Below are positions 9,608-18,060 of a DNA stretch of 64,000 bases, one piece after another. The translations under genes and the position numbers were made by a program. The first letter of the stretch is position 1, and each line of letters starts with the position of its first letter. The DNA comes from Synechococcus sp. A10-1-5-1 (GTDB lineage Bacteria > Cyanobacteriota > Cyanobacteriia > PCC-6307 > Cyanobiaceae): positions 434,001-498,000 of the forward strand of contig NZ_CP096032.1 in the NCBI RefSeq assembly GCF_023115425.1, written 5' to 3'. The notes beneath the pieces are model-generated. The model was given only the letters and a program-made list of their open reading frames with translations, had not been told where the DNA came from and made no database searches.

Positions 9608-10690
9608 TCAGTAGCTGTAGTTCGCGACAAACAGACTGCTGTCATCCGACGGTTCAGAACCGGGGATGTAGGCGCCCAAGCTGGCGGCCCCATTCGCCCG
9701 GGCCCGGGCCAGAAGCGCCGCTTGCCCCGCCTTGAGGTCCCGGCCAGCCCAATGCTTGAGACACGAATGTTGCAGGGCCCGGCCGTAGGAGAAGCCGAGA
9801 TGCCAGGGAGCAGCTGACGGCCCGGCCACTTGATTGATTGCGTTCAAACAGAGGCTCGCGTCTTCTTCACTGAGTCCCCCACTCAGGAAGAGGATCGCGG
9901 GGACCGCCGAGGGGACCGTGCGCATCAAGGTGCGCACAGTGAATTCCCCCACCTCCTCAGCACTGGGCTGCTGCGGGCAGGCCGCCCCGGCGCAGGTCAT
10001 CGAAGGCTTCAAGAGGCTGCCCTCAAGAAACACCCCATTGACAGCCAGAGCCTCATAGGTGGTGCGGAGCACCCATTCCTGAACAGCGGCGGTGGTGGTG
10101 ACGTCGTGGTCGCCATCCATCAGGATTTCCGGCTCGACGATCGGCACCAACCCCTGCTCTTGAACGGTCCGGGCATAACGGGCCAGTCCCCAGGCGTTCT
10201 CACGGACCGAGAGCTCAGACGGCGAGCCGTTGGAGCTGATCTGCAGCACCGCGCGCCACTTGGCAAAGCGTGCCCCCCGTTCGTAGTAACGAGCAGCCCG
10301 CTCTGCAAGACCCTTCAAACCCGTGCAGCAGGTCTCACCGCTCAAGCCGCCGGCCAAGGGCTCCACCCCCTGATCCACCTTGATCCCGGGGACAATCCCC
10401 TGGGCCTTGAATAAGTCGACGAGCGGCGCCCCTCCGGCCTCGGTGGTGCTGTTTTGAAAGAGGGTTTCCTCAAACAGGATCACACCGGAGATGTGGTCGC
10501 TAAGGCCCTCGCTGGTGGCCAGAAGAGTGCGGTAGGCACGCCGATTCTCTTCGTTGTTCTCCAGGCCAATCGCATCGAAGCGCTTGCCGATGGTGCCGGT
10601 GGATTCGTCCGCAGCCAACAGGCCTGTCCCGGGGGCGGCCAAGGCCGCAGCAGTACTCGCCAACTCATCGCGGAACGCTTGCAATGCCAT
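9608..10690 (-). CDS. Fructose-bisphosphate aldolase, class I
   Basis: Schiff-base (metal-independent) aldolase splitting fructose 1,6-bisphosphate into dihydroxyacetone phosphate and glyceraldehyde 3-phosphate. Seen: LLAADESTGTIGKRF near the N-terminus, EPEILMDGDHD, and the active-site lysine at residue 228 in GSLLKPSM; FSYGRALQ near the C-terminus binds phosphate. At 360 residues it matches the eukaryote-like class I family. The window also encodes a class II enzyme (43729-44802), which is likely the main Calvin-cycle aldolase. The gene is convergent with nadA and divergent from the DNA-repair operon. Confidence 0.95.
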   Translation of the reverse strand: MALQAFRDELASTAAALAAPGTGLLAADESTGTIGKRFDAIGLENNEENRRAYRTLLATSEGLSDHISGVILFEETLFQNSTTEAGGAPLVDLFKAQGIVPGIKVDQGVEPLAGGLSGETCCTGLKGLAERAARYYERGARFAKWRAVLQISSNGSPSELSVRENAWGLARYARTVQEQGLVPIVEPEILMDGDHDVTTTAAVQEWVLRTTYEALAVNGVFLEGSLLKPSMTCAGAACPQQPSAEEVGEFTVRTLMRTVPSAVPAILFLSGGLSEEDASLCLNAINQVAGPSAAPWHLGFSYGRALQHSCLKHWAGRDLKAGQAALLARARANGAASLGAYIPGSEPSDDSSLFVANYSY

Positions 10691-10787
10691 CGAATCCGCA
10701 GAGGGGGACTACCCCTTAGCTAGCGCGAAAACGCACTCCTGGAAGGTGAGTGGTCATGATTCAGGCCGATCACGCCGCCCAGCGCCC

Positions 10788-11813
10788 ATGCCCCTCGCCC
10801 CAGGCGGCCTGCTGCAGCTCACCCCAGAGGGGCTTTACTGCGCGGCGGCTGGTGCCTGGATTGATCCCTGGCGGCCAGTCCCCAGGGCCCTGATTACCCA
10901 TGCCCATTCGGACCATGCCCGTCCCGGATGTGGGGAGTACTGGGCCGTGGCCTCCAGTGAGGGAATCCTGCGGGAGCGGCTCGGAGCAGAGATCAACCTG
11001 CTGCCGGTGGGCTACGGCGACCTGAACCGCATTGGCGAGGCCAGGGTCTCCTTTCACTCCGCCGGTCACGTGCTGGGATCGGCCCAGATCCGCCTGGAGG
11101 CCGCCGGGGAGAGTTGGCTGGTCAGCGGTGACTACAAGCGCTGCCATGACCCCAGCTGCGCACCGTTTGAAACGGTGCAGGCCGACGTCTTCATCAGCGA
11201 AGCGACCTTCGGCTTGCCGATCTACCGCTGGGAGAGTGGGGCGGAGGTGGCCCGTCAAATCCTGGCCTGGTGGCGAGCTGCGCCAGACAAGCCATCGGTG
11301 CTTTTCTCCTATGCCTTTGGCAAGGCGCAGCGGGTCCTGGCGGAGCTGCATCAACTCGGAATCGAGGACACAGTGCTGCTGCACGGCGCCGTCGATCGAC
11401 TGATGGGGCCCTATCGCGAAGCGGGGATCGCCATGCCCCCCACGATGCCTCTCTCCGCGTTACCCAAGGATGAGTCGCTGGCGGGTCGCCTGGTGATTGC
11501 GCCTCCCGCGGCCCATCGCAGCCGAGGGATGAGCCGACTGGCGAAGGCACAAAACGGCTTTGTGAGCGGCTGGATGGCGGTGCGGGGAGCCCGCCGCCGG
11601 CGCGGTTACGGCCGCGGTTTCGTCATGAGCGATCACGCCGATTGGACGGGGTTGCTTCGAACCGTGCGGGAGAGCCAAGCCCAGCAGGTGTACGTGACCC
11701 ATGGCCAAAGCGCCGTGCTCTCCAGATATCTGAAGGAGGAGGAGGGCATCAACGCTGAACCCCTCGAGGGGGCCTTTGAAGCCGAACGGTTCGATGAGGA
11801 GGAGGCGCCATGA
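10788..11813 (+). CDS. Ligase-associated DNA exonuclease (metallo-beta-lactamase / beta-CASP fold)
   Basis: First gene of a three-gene repair operon. Seen: the metal-binding motif THAHSDHARPG, SAGHVLGSAQI, SGDYKR, a beta-CASP-like section with SYAFGKAQR, and the C-terminal MSDHADW and VTHG blocks. The 341 residues match the Mn-dependent 3' exonucleases encoded beside ATP-dependent ligase and Lhr-core helicase (TIGR04122). The frame is open upstream to 10554, but ATG 10788 is the homology start. Its ATGA overlaps the ligase start by 4 bases, so translation is coupled. Confidence 0.92.
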   Translation: MPLAPGGLLQLTPEGLYCAAAGAWIDPWRPVPRALITHAHSDHARPGCGEYWAVASSEGILRERLGAEINLLPVGYGDLNRIGEARVSFHSAGHVLGSAQIRLEAAGESWLVSGDYKRCHDPSCAPFETVQADVFISEATFGLPIYRWESGAEVARQILAWWRAAPDKPSVLFSYAFGKAQRVLAELHQLGIEDTVLLHGAVDRLMGPYREAGIAMPPTMPLSALPKDESLAGRLVIAPPAAHRSRGMSRLAKAQNGFVSGWMAVRGARRRRGYGRGFVMSDHADWTGLLRTVRESQAQQVYVTHGQSAVLSRYLKEEEGINAEPLEGAFEAERFDEEEAP

Positions 11814-13444
11814 AGGCCTTCTCCCAGCTCTTTGCCGAACTCGATGGCACCAGCAGCACCACGGCCAAGTTGGAGGCGCTCGAGGCCTACTTCCGCAGCG
11901 CGCCCCCTGCCGATGCCGCCTGGGCCCTGGCCCTACTGCTGGGAAAACGCCGCAAACGCCTGATCAGTGGTCGGCGCTTGCGGGAGATCTGTCTCAACGC
12001 CCTCTCGCTTCCCGACTGGTTGTTTGAAGCCTGCAGCAACCAGGTGGGGGATTCCGCTGAGACGGTCTCGCTTCTGTGGAGTCAGCAGCAGTCAGACCCG
12101 GTGGAGCGAAGCCCAGAGCGAAGCCTGAGTGACTGGATGGTGCAGGTCTTGCCAGAACTCGCAGCAGCCGAGGGGGAGCAGCAGGAGGCCGCGGTGATTC
12201 GCTGCTGGCAGAGCCTGCCTAACGCAGAGCTCTTGCTGATCAACAAGTTGCTGAGCGGCGGCTTTCGCGTCGGGGTGTCCACGGGACTGGTGACCCGGGG
12301 CGTGGCACGGAGCGCCGATCTCGATGAAGCCTTAATTGCCCATCGCTTGATGGGTGGCTTTGCTCCATCCGCAGAGACCTTTGCAGCTCTGACGGCATCG
12401 GCCACTGATGGCGATGCGCTGGCGGCCCGTCCTTTTCCGTTTTTTCTCGCCAGCCCGATCGAGCTCGAACAGATCCAGCAGACACCAGCTGATCACTGGC
12501 AAGTGGAGTGGAAATGGGATGGGATCCGCGGTCAGCTGATTCACCGCAGTGGTGGCTGCAGCCTCTGGAGCCGCGGAGAAGACCTCATCAATGAGGCCTT
12601 CCCAGAGCTGATCAGCCTCGCTGAGTCGCTGCCGCAGGGGACGGTGCTCGATGGGGAAGTCCTGATCTGGCAGGCAAACGCCGAAACCCCTGAGACGTTT
12701 GCCACCCTGCAGCGGCGGCTCGGGCGCAAGGCCCCCAGCCGAGCGCTGCAAAAGCAGTGTCCAGCAGCCTTCATGGCCTATGACCTCTTGGAGGTGGAGG
12801 GAAGCGATCGACGCCAGATTCCACTGCAGGAGCGCCGTCGCCAGTTGGAAGCACTCGTCAAGGACTGGAGCGAAGCCGACAGCGAGGGGGCCTCACGTCT
12901 ACGCCTCTCCGAGACACCAGTCCTGACGGCTTGGAGTGAACTCGAGAGTCTGCGGGAGCAAGCGCGGGAGAAGGGAGCCGAAGGCTTGATGCTCAAGGCC
13001 AAGCCGTCCCCCTATTTGGTTGGCCGCAAACGGGGCCATTGGTGGAAACACAAGCTCGAGCCCTTTCACCTCGATGCGGTCCTGCTCTACGCCCAGTCCG
13101 GTAGCGGTCGCCGGGCCAACCTCTACACCGACTACAGCTTTGGGCTCTGGAACGACGACGGCGAGTTGGTGACCTTCGCCAAGGCCTACTCCGGACTCGA
13201 CGATGGGGAAATTCGCCAGTTGGACCGCTGGATCAGGGCCCACACCACTGACCGGTTTGGTCCAGTGCGCGCCGTGGAGCCGACGCTGGTGTTCGAAGTG
13301 GCCTTTGAAGGCCTCCAGCCTTCCAAACGACACAAGTGCGGCCTGGCGGTTCGCTTCCCGCGGATCAGCCGCTGGCGGCAGGACAAACCCGCCGCAGAAG
13401 CCGACAGCGTCGCCACGGCCCTGGCCCTGATGGAGGGGCGATGA
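11810..13444 (+). CDS. ATP-dependent DNA ligase (LigC/LigB-like, Exo-associated)
   Basis: Seals nicks in duplex DNA using ATP. Seen: an N-terminal DNA-binding-type helical domain (about residues 1-205), motif I KWDG with the adenylated lysine at 235, motif III-like LDGEVLIW, motif IV EGLMLKA and motif V WWKHKLEP, then an OB-fold domain ending near FPRISRWR. 544 residues is the usual size for this cluster's ligase (TIGR04120). It overlaps the upstream exonuclease and the downstream helicase gene by 4 bases each. The cell will also have an NAD-dependent LigA elsewhere, so this enzyme is presumably dedicated to repair. Confidence 0.95.
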   Translation: MKAFSQLFAELDGTSSTTAKLEALEAYFRSAPPADAAWALALLLGKRRKRLISGRRLREICLNALSLPDWLFEACSNQVGDSAETVSLLWSQQQSDPVERSPERSLSDWMVQVLPELAAAEGEQQEAAVIRCWQSLPNAELLLINKLLSGGFRVGVSTGLVTRGVARSADLDEALIAHRLMGGFAPSAETFAALTASATDGDALAARPFPFFLASPIELEQIQQTPADHWQVEWKWDGIRGQLIHRSGGCSLWSRGEDLINEAFPELISLAESLPQGTVLDGEVLIWQANAETPETFATLQRRLGRKAPSRALQKQCPAAFMAYDLLEVEGSDRRQIPLQERRRQLEALVKDWSEADSEGASRLRLSETPVLTAWSELESLREQAREKGAEGLMLKAKPSPYLVGRKRGHWWKHKLEPFHLDAVLLYAQSGSGRRANLYTDYSFGLWNDDGELVTFAKAYSGLDDGEIRQLDRWIRAHTTDRFGPVRAVEPTLVFEVAFEGLQPSKRHKCGLAVRFPRISRWRQDKPAAEADSVATALALMEGR

Positions 13445-15930
13445 GCGCAACGCTGCAGCCGATTCAGGACTGGTTTCGCGGCCAAGGCTGGACGCCGATG
13501 GCCTTTCAAGAGGAGGTCTGGCGGGCCTACCTGGAGGGGCAAAGCGGACTGCTGCAGGTGCCCACTGGCTCAGGCAAGACCTACGCAGCCGTGATGGGTC
13601 CCATTGCCGAGATGCTCGAGCGAGGAGGGAAGGGGCTGCGGTTGCTCGTGATCACGCCCCTGCGCGCGCTGTCACGGGACTTGGCCCTGGCGATCGAGCA
13701 ACCGATCGAGGCGATGGGCTGGCCGCTGCGGGTGGGGATTCGCAATGGCGACACCAGCACCTACGAACGCAGTAAGCAGCTGCGCACCCCCCCTGAAATC
13801 CTGATTACGACGCCGGAATCCCTAAGCGTCCTGCTGGCCAACCCGAAGGCACCACTTCTCTTTGAGGGGCTGCAGGCGGTGGTGGTTGACGAGTGGCACG
13901 AGCTCATGGGCAGCAAACGGGGGAGCCAGTGCGAGCTCTGCCTGAGCTGGCTCAGGCGCCACCGGCCCAGCCTGCGCACCTGGGCGATCAGCGCAACGAT
14001 CGGCAACCTGGAGGAGGCGGCACGGGCGGCCCTTGGCGCAGAAGCGGCCAAGCCCCTGATCGTGACGGCACCGCTCCAACGGGAGACGGCCATCCGCAGC
14101 CTGTTGCCTGAGCAGATCGATGGGTTCCCTTGGGGAGGGCACCTCGGACTGCGGATGTACGAGGAATTGATTGCCGGGCTGGATCCGGCCATCAGCACCC
14201 TGCTGTTCACCAACACCCGCAACCAGGCGGAGCGCTGGCATCAATGTCTGCGCTTTGCCTGCCCGGAGATGGAGGACGCCCTGGCACTCCACCACAGCGC
14301 CATCGATCGAACGGAGCGCGAGGCGATCGAGGCGGCGGTCAAGGCCGGTGATCTGCGTTGGGTGGTCTGCACCAGCTCCCTGGACCTCGGCGTGGACTTC
14401 CAGCCGGTGGAACGGGTCGTGCAAATCGGCAGTGCCAAGAATCTTGCCCGCTTACTGCAGCGAGCTGGCCGCAGCGCCCACTGCCCAGGGGGCACCTCTC
14501 AGGTGCTGTTCATGCCCACCAATGCCCTGGAGTTACTCGAGGTCTCGGCCATGCGGCGGGGACTGGCCGATGGCTTGGTGGAGCACCGCAAACCACCGGA
14601 GCTCCCCCTCGATGTCCTGCTTCAGCACCTGGTCACCCTGGCCTGCGGCCCGGGGTTTGCACCGTCCCAGGAGCTGGAGACGGTCCGCACGAGCTGGAGC
14701 TTTCGCCGCCTCAGCGAGAGCCAGTGGCAGTGGTGCCTGGACTTTCTTGAGCACGGGGGCCAATGCCTTGGGGCCTACCCCCGCTATCGCAAGTTGGTGC
14801 GCTGTCAGCCCGGCAGTGACGAGCCAGCCGAAGACGCTCAGCCCTATCGCTACCGGGTGCTGGACAAGACCATTGCCCGCCACCACCGCTTCAACATCGG
14901 CACGATCACCGCGGATCGTTCCGTCACGGTGCGCTTTGTGCGCGGGGCCGTTATCGGCCATGTGGAGGAGGCCTTCATCGGACGGCTGAAGCCAGGGGAT
15001 GTCTTTTTCTTTGCCGGCCGTCAGTTGGAGTTCGTGCGGCTGCGGGAGATGACAGCCCAGGTCAAAGCCACCAGCCGCAAGAGCTCGACTGTTCCGGCCT
15101 GGGCCGGGGGACAGATGGCTCTCTCCGATCTGCTCAGCCAACACCTACGCGACGAGGTCGATCGCTGCGCCCAAGGCCTCAGCGATGAGGGGGAGCTGGA
15201 CACACCGGAATTGCGGGCACTCCAACCGTTGCTACAGCGCCAAGCCGACCTCTCCCGTATCCCCAGGCGTGAGCAGATCCTGCTGGAGGTCTGCTCCAGC
15301 CGCGAAGGAAATCACCTGTTCGTCTTTCCCTTTGAAGGGCGGTTTGTCCATGAAGGCATCGGGTTCCTCTGGGCCTGGCGCTTGGCGCGCTACCGGCCCA
15401 GCACGATCACGGTCTCGATCAACGACTACGGCTTTGAACTCCTGGCCCCCAAGCGCTACCCCTTTGATGAATTGATTGAGCTCCATGGCGATGAGCTCTT
15501 CGACGTGGAGAACCTCGATGACGACCTCGAGCAGGCCCTGAACTTTTCAGAACTCTGCCGCCGTCGCTTTCGCTCGATCGCCCAGGTCAGCGGCTTGGTC
15601 ACCCAGGCCATGCCCGGGCAGAACAAAACCGGCGGCCAACTGCAGATCAGTGCTGCCCTGCTCTTTGACGTGTTCCAAAAGCACGAACCCAGTCACCTAC
15701 TGCTCGAGCAGGCACGACAGGAAGTGCTCGAGGAACAACTGGAAACCCAACGTCTGCGCGCGGCCCTGGGGCGCATGGCCTCCAGTGAATGGCTGATGGA
15801 GCGCACCCAACGTCCCGGTCCTCTGGCCTTCCCGTTACTCGTAGAGAGGCTCAACAACCGACTGAGCAATGAGTCCGTTCTCGATCGCGTGCAGCGATTG
15901 ATTGCCGAAGCCACCAAAGCCGAACGCTGA
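13441..15930 (+). CDS. Lhr-core DEAD/DEAH helicase (ligase-associated)
   Basis: Superfamily 2 helicase of 829 residues, the third member of the operon. Seen: Walker A PTGSGKT (lysine 46), the Lhr-specific Walker B DEWH at 150-153 followed by ELMGSKRG, motif III ISATIG, motif VI-like LQRAGRSAHCPGG, then the winged-helix and beta-barrel domains that define Lhr-core. Lhr-core of mycobacteria is a 3'-5' translocase that unwinds RNA:DNA hybrids (established for the family). The start ATG 13441 overlaps the ligase stop. The expected fourth cluster member, a PdeM-like phosphoesterase, is not next door but at 20358. Confidence 0.94.
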   Translation: MSATLQPIQDWFRGQGWTPMAFQEEVWRAYLEGQSGLLQVPTGSGKTYAAVMGPIAEMLERGGKGLRLLVITPLRALSRDLALAIEQPIEAMGWPLRVGIRNGDTSTYERSKQLRTPPEILITTPESLSVLLANPKAPLLFEGLQAVVVDEWHELMGSKRGSQCELCLSWLRRHRPSLRTWAISATIGNLEEAARAALGAEAAKPLIVTAPLQRETAIRSLLPEQIDGFPWGGHLGLRMYEELIAGLDPAISTLLFTNTRNQAERWHQCLRFACPEMEDALALHHSAIDRTEREAIEAAVKAGDLRWVVCTSSLDLGVDFQPVERVVQIGSAKNLARLLQRAGRSAHCPGGTSQVLFMPTNALELLEVSAMRRGLADGLVEHRKPPELPLDVLLQHLVTLACGPGFAPSQELETVRTSWSFRRLSESQWQWCLDFLEHGGQCLGAYPRYRKLVRCQPGSDEPAEDAQPYRYRVLDKTIARHHRFNIGTITADRSVTVRFVRGAVIGHVEEAFIGRLKPGDVFFFAGRQLEFVRLREMTAQVKATSRKSSTVPAWAGGQMALSDLLSQHLRDEVDRCAQGLSDEGELDTPELRALQPLLQRQADLSRIPRREQILLEVCSSREGNHLFVFPFEGRFVHEGIGFLWAWRLARYRPSTITVSINDYGFELLAPKRYPFDELIELHGDELFDVENLDDDLEQALNFSELCRRRFRSIAQVSGLVTQAMPGQNKTGGQLQISAALLFDVFQKHEPSHLLLEQARQEVLEEQLETQRLRAALGRMASSEWLMERTQRPGPLAFPLLVERLNNRLSNESVLDRVQRLIAEATKAER

Positions 15931-15938
15931 AGGCGAGC

Positions 15939-16229
15939 TCAGTAGCCGTAGCGCAGACGCCGCACTTCCACTTCCAGGCGGTACATCTCACGCCGCGCCT
16001 TGCACGCCAGGCTGGGGCCTTGTTCCAGGGCCTCCTGGTAGCGGTAGATCGCCTGGATGTAGGTCTGCTCCAAATCGCGGAGCTGGCCATCGCCAATCAC
16101 CCGTTTGCGCACCATCCCCTTCCAACCAAACAGCAACGCCGAGTCCCTTCGGACCCACCCTCCGGCTCTAGCAAGAGTTGAAAAAACCGGCTGCAGAGGG
16201 CTCACGCGGAATTGAGCATCAGAACTCAT
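15939..16229 (-). CDS. Small conserved-type hypothetical protein
   Basis: 96-residue basic protein. Seen: a low-complexity start (MSSDAQFRVSPLQPVF) followed by a helical section rich in Leu/Glu/Tyr/Arg (RDLEQTYIQAIYRYQEALEQG, then MYRLEVEVRRLRYGY). The helical heptad-like pattern suggests a coiled coil. No enzyme motif is present. The frame opens ten codons earlier at 16259, but ATG 16229 is preferred. It converges on the Lhr gene, 8 bases away. I do not recognise a named family; a cyanobacterial-only protein is likely. Confidence 0.6.
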   Translation of the reverse strand: MSSDAQFRVSPLQPVFSTLARAGGWVRRDSALLFGWKGMVRKRVIGDGQLRDLEQTYIQAIYRYQEALEQGPSLACKARREMYRLEVEVRRLRYGY

Positions 16230-16280
16230 TGCCCAAGACCGGGGCCGGAGCAATAACAAGGCTGGTACGCGAGGTCGCGC

Positions 16281-16499
16281 ATGTCGGTGTCACGCAATCG
16301 ATCAGCCGCCCGCCACAGACTCGAGCAGCAGGTCAAAGCAGAGGCCCTGTCTTTTGTCGATGGCTTTCAACCACTGAGCCCCAGACCGTGCGACGCGGCC
16401 ATGGCCCGCCCTCAAACTGTCCAGCACGGGGTGCGGCGCTGGTGGTCACAGCTGGTGCGTTGGTGGAAGGGGCTGAAAGAGCGGTTCGTGCCGGCCTGA
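16281..16499 (+). CDS. Small basic hypothetical protein
   Basis: 72 residues, strongly basic, with MSVSRNRSAARHRLEQQVKAEAL at the start (helical) and a Trp/Arg-rich tail (RRWWSQLVRWWKGLKERF) that could form an amphipathic membrane-binding helix. Nothing identifies a function. It is directly adjacent (0 bases) to the convergent DUF1651 gene, which supports both being real but does not prove it. Confidence 0.45.
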   Translation: MSVSRNRSAARHRLEQQVKAEALSFVDGFQPLSPRPCDAAMARPQTVQHGVRRWWSQLVRWWKGLKERFVPA

Positions 16500-16805
16500 T
16501 CACCATTGAGGAGGGACCTCACTCCAGCCCTGTCGCAAGAGGTTCTGCCAGAGGCGAACAGCGTTGTAGCGGAGCATTCGGCTGTTGTGGAACGCCTGGA
16601 TCTGGCCGTCACTGGCCAGGTCGGCGTTGACCACTTCGCACCACTGGGCGTGGGCCGTGGGATCAATCGTGGTGATGCGAACGACCTTGCTGCCGCAGGC
16701 CGAGCGCAACCAACCTGAACCGGGCCGGCCCTGACGCTTTTGATCGCGTTTCTCCTGAGCTGCCACCACCACGACACACTCCTCTGGCCATTCAAGCGAG
16801 ATCAA
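16500..16805 (-). CDS. DUF1651-family protein
   Basis: 101-residue protein with the hallmarks of DUF1651: a central GWLRSACGSKVVRI strand region, then a C-terminal block ending LWQNLLRQGWSEVPPQW (the conserved G-W...PPQW tail). The family is known from Synechococcus and Prochlorococcus and has no assigned function. It lies about 100 bases after the lipoprotein gene on the same strand, with a hairpin in between. Confidence 0.75.
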   Translation of the reverse strand: MISLEWPEECVVVVAAQEKRDQKRQGRPGSGWLRSACGSKVVRITTIDPTAHAQWCEVVNADLASDGQIQAFHNSRMLRYNAVRLWQNLLRQGWSEVPPQW

Positions 16806-16878
16806 TCCTCTAGGTGGTTACACCGATGGTGCAGGCCAAGGCGGGACGCTTGGATGCGCTCACGCAGAGACAAGACCC

Positions 16879-16905
16879 AAGCCCCCTGCTCTGGGGGCTT
16901 TTTTT
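16879..16905 (+). terminator. Rho-independent terminator, plus-strand oriented
   Basis: An 8-base-pair stem (AAGCCCCC / GGGGGCTT, 16879-16886 with 16893-16900) with a 6-base loop, followed by a run of seven T at 16899-16905. This is the strongest terminator in the window and its T-run faces the plus strand, although no convincing plus-strand gene precedes it. The stop codon of the minus-strand lipoprotein gene lies in the T/A run, so it may act in both directions. Confidence 0.8.
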
Positions 16906-17461
16906 ATAGGGACGTCTGGGCTCTGGGAGCCGGGAAAGCGCCATAGCGCCGACACAACTTCGCCACCAGCACCTCCCTGGGGTCCTGGGAGTCCAGCTCC
17001 CCTTGGTTGATCTTGAACCGTGCGAGGTTCTCCGCGACTCCAGGAAGCGAATCGCGAACGCAGTAGGCCGTGACCGAAGGGAGCTGTTGGCGTTCACCCT
17101 TCGGCCCCTCGACGATGGGAGCGAAACGGGCAACGCGATAGAGAACGCCGTGCTCCCGCTCACTGTCCAGTAAGGCCTCGGCAGCAGCCAGTCGGGCCTG
17201 GTCCCCCTCGAGATCCTTCTGCCAGAAATCAACCGGGATGCCGTCGCGTTCGTTGAAGTCGACGTTCTTCTTGGCCCAGGCGATCTCGGCCTTGAGCGAC
17301 TCCAGGTTGACCCGCTGCGCGATGCGGCGGTCCTCCAGCTGCACCGCCCCCTCCTCCACCAGGAGGCGTTGACCGGAGCTGGTCCTCACGGACACATCCT
17401 GACTGTCCTCACTGCTCTGGCAGCCCGCCAACAGCAGCGCCAACACCAGCAGCAGGCGCAT
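16904..17461 (-). CDS. Putative lipoprotein, function unknown
   Basis: 185 residues with a clear lipobox: MRLLLVLALLLAGC, the Cys at position 14 being the expected lipidation site. The mature part is hydrophilic: a short linker (QSSEDSQDVS), a Glu/Lys-rich helical section (around residues 45-95, LESLKAEIAWAKKNV and QARLAAAEALLDSE, probable coiled coil), and a C-terminal part with one cysteine pair (AYCVRD, KLCRRYG). It is presumably anchored in the periplasmic face of a membrane. No family recognised. The stop is immediately followed, on its strand, by the hairpin at 16879-16905. Confidence 0.7.
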   Translation of the reverse strand: MRLLLVLALLLAGCQSSEDSQDVSVRTSSGQRLLVEEGAVQLEDRRIAQRVNLESLKAEIAWAKKNVDFNERDGIPVDFWQKDLEGDQARLAAAEALLDSEREHGVLYRVARFAPIVEGPKGERQQLPSVTAYCVRDSLPGVAENLARFKINQGELDSQDPREVLVAKLCRRYGAFPAPRAQTSL

Positions 17462-17554
17462 GGGGCCCCATCCATCGCCTTTCTCTTGTAGCCGCTCTCA
17501 TGAAGATTGAGCGGGAATCAGAACGGACGGTCGCAAACCCTCCATGCTGAGGTG

Positions 17555-17707
17555 ATGAGCCCCATGCACTGTCCCCTCTGCATCGGCCTGGCCGTTCTCT
17601 CGATTGGCCGCGCCGCAGCCCATCTCAGTGGGCTATGGCTCATGCTCAGGGAATCGGATGCAGGCGCATGCGCACCCTCAACTGGGCTGACTTTGACCGT
17701 GCTCTAG
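17555..17707 (+). CDS. Possible small hydrophobic CPxC protein
   Basis: A 50-residue frame starting MSPMHCPLCIGLAVLS, with a CPLC pair next to a hydrophobic segment (about residues 8-31), then a short tail overlapping the start of the phosphoribosyltransferase gene by 40 bases in another frame. The Cys pair before a membrane helix is suggestive of a metal or redox function. The overlap and lack of recognised relatives make this uncertain; it could be a decayed gene fragment. Confidence 0.3.
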   Translation: MSPMHCPLCIGLAVLSIGRAAAHLSGLWLMLRESDAGACAPSTGLTLTVL

Positions 17708-18060
17708 AGAGAGCCCTGACGCGGTTTAAGTCGTCCAGGTTTTCTGGGGTCTATGGGGTCCCCCGCGGTGGACTGGTTCTCGCGGTCTGCCTGAGCCATC
17801 GCCTTGGTATTCCGCTGCTCGAACAGCCTCAGGCGGGTTGTCTTGTGGTCGACGACATCTATGAGACCGGGCAGACCGTTGAGCCGTTTCGCGAGCGCTC
17901 GGACATCACCACAGTCGTCTGGATCAGCAAGGTCCCTCCGCTGTGGTGGCAAGCCCTCGAGATCCAGCCAGGCCATGAATGGGTGCTCTTCCCCTGGGAG
18001 AACGCCGCGGCGGCCAATGCGGATGAACTGCAATACCGCGCCTCCCGCACCAATGGCTAA
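17668..18060 (+). CDS. Phosphoribosyltransferase-family protein
   Basis: 130 residues of a type I phosphoribosyltransferase fold. Seen: GVYGVPRGGLVLAV near the N-terminus (PRPP/pyrophosphate loop) and the PRPP-binding signature CLVVDDIYETGQT. It is shorter than hypoxanthine or xanthine phosphoribosyltransferases (about 150-180 residues), with a reduced hood. The nucleobase is unknown. ATG 17668 is preferred over the upstream ATG 17635. It overlaps the nucleoside deoxyribosyltransferase gene by 8 bases, which points to a joint role in nucleobase or nucleotide salvage. Confidence 0.75.
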   Translation: MRTLNWADFDRALERALTRFKSSRFSGVYGVPRGGLVLAVCLSHRLGIPLLEQPQAGCLVVDDIYETGQTVEPFRERSDITTVVWISKVPPLWWQALEIQPGHEWVLFPWENAAAANADELQYRASRTNG

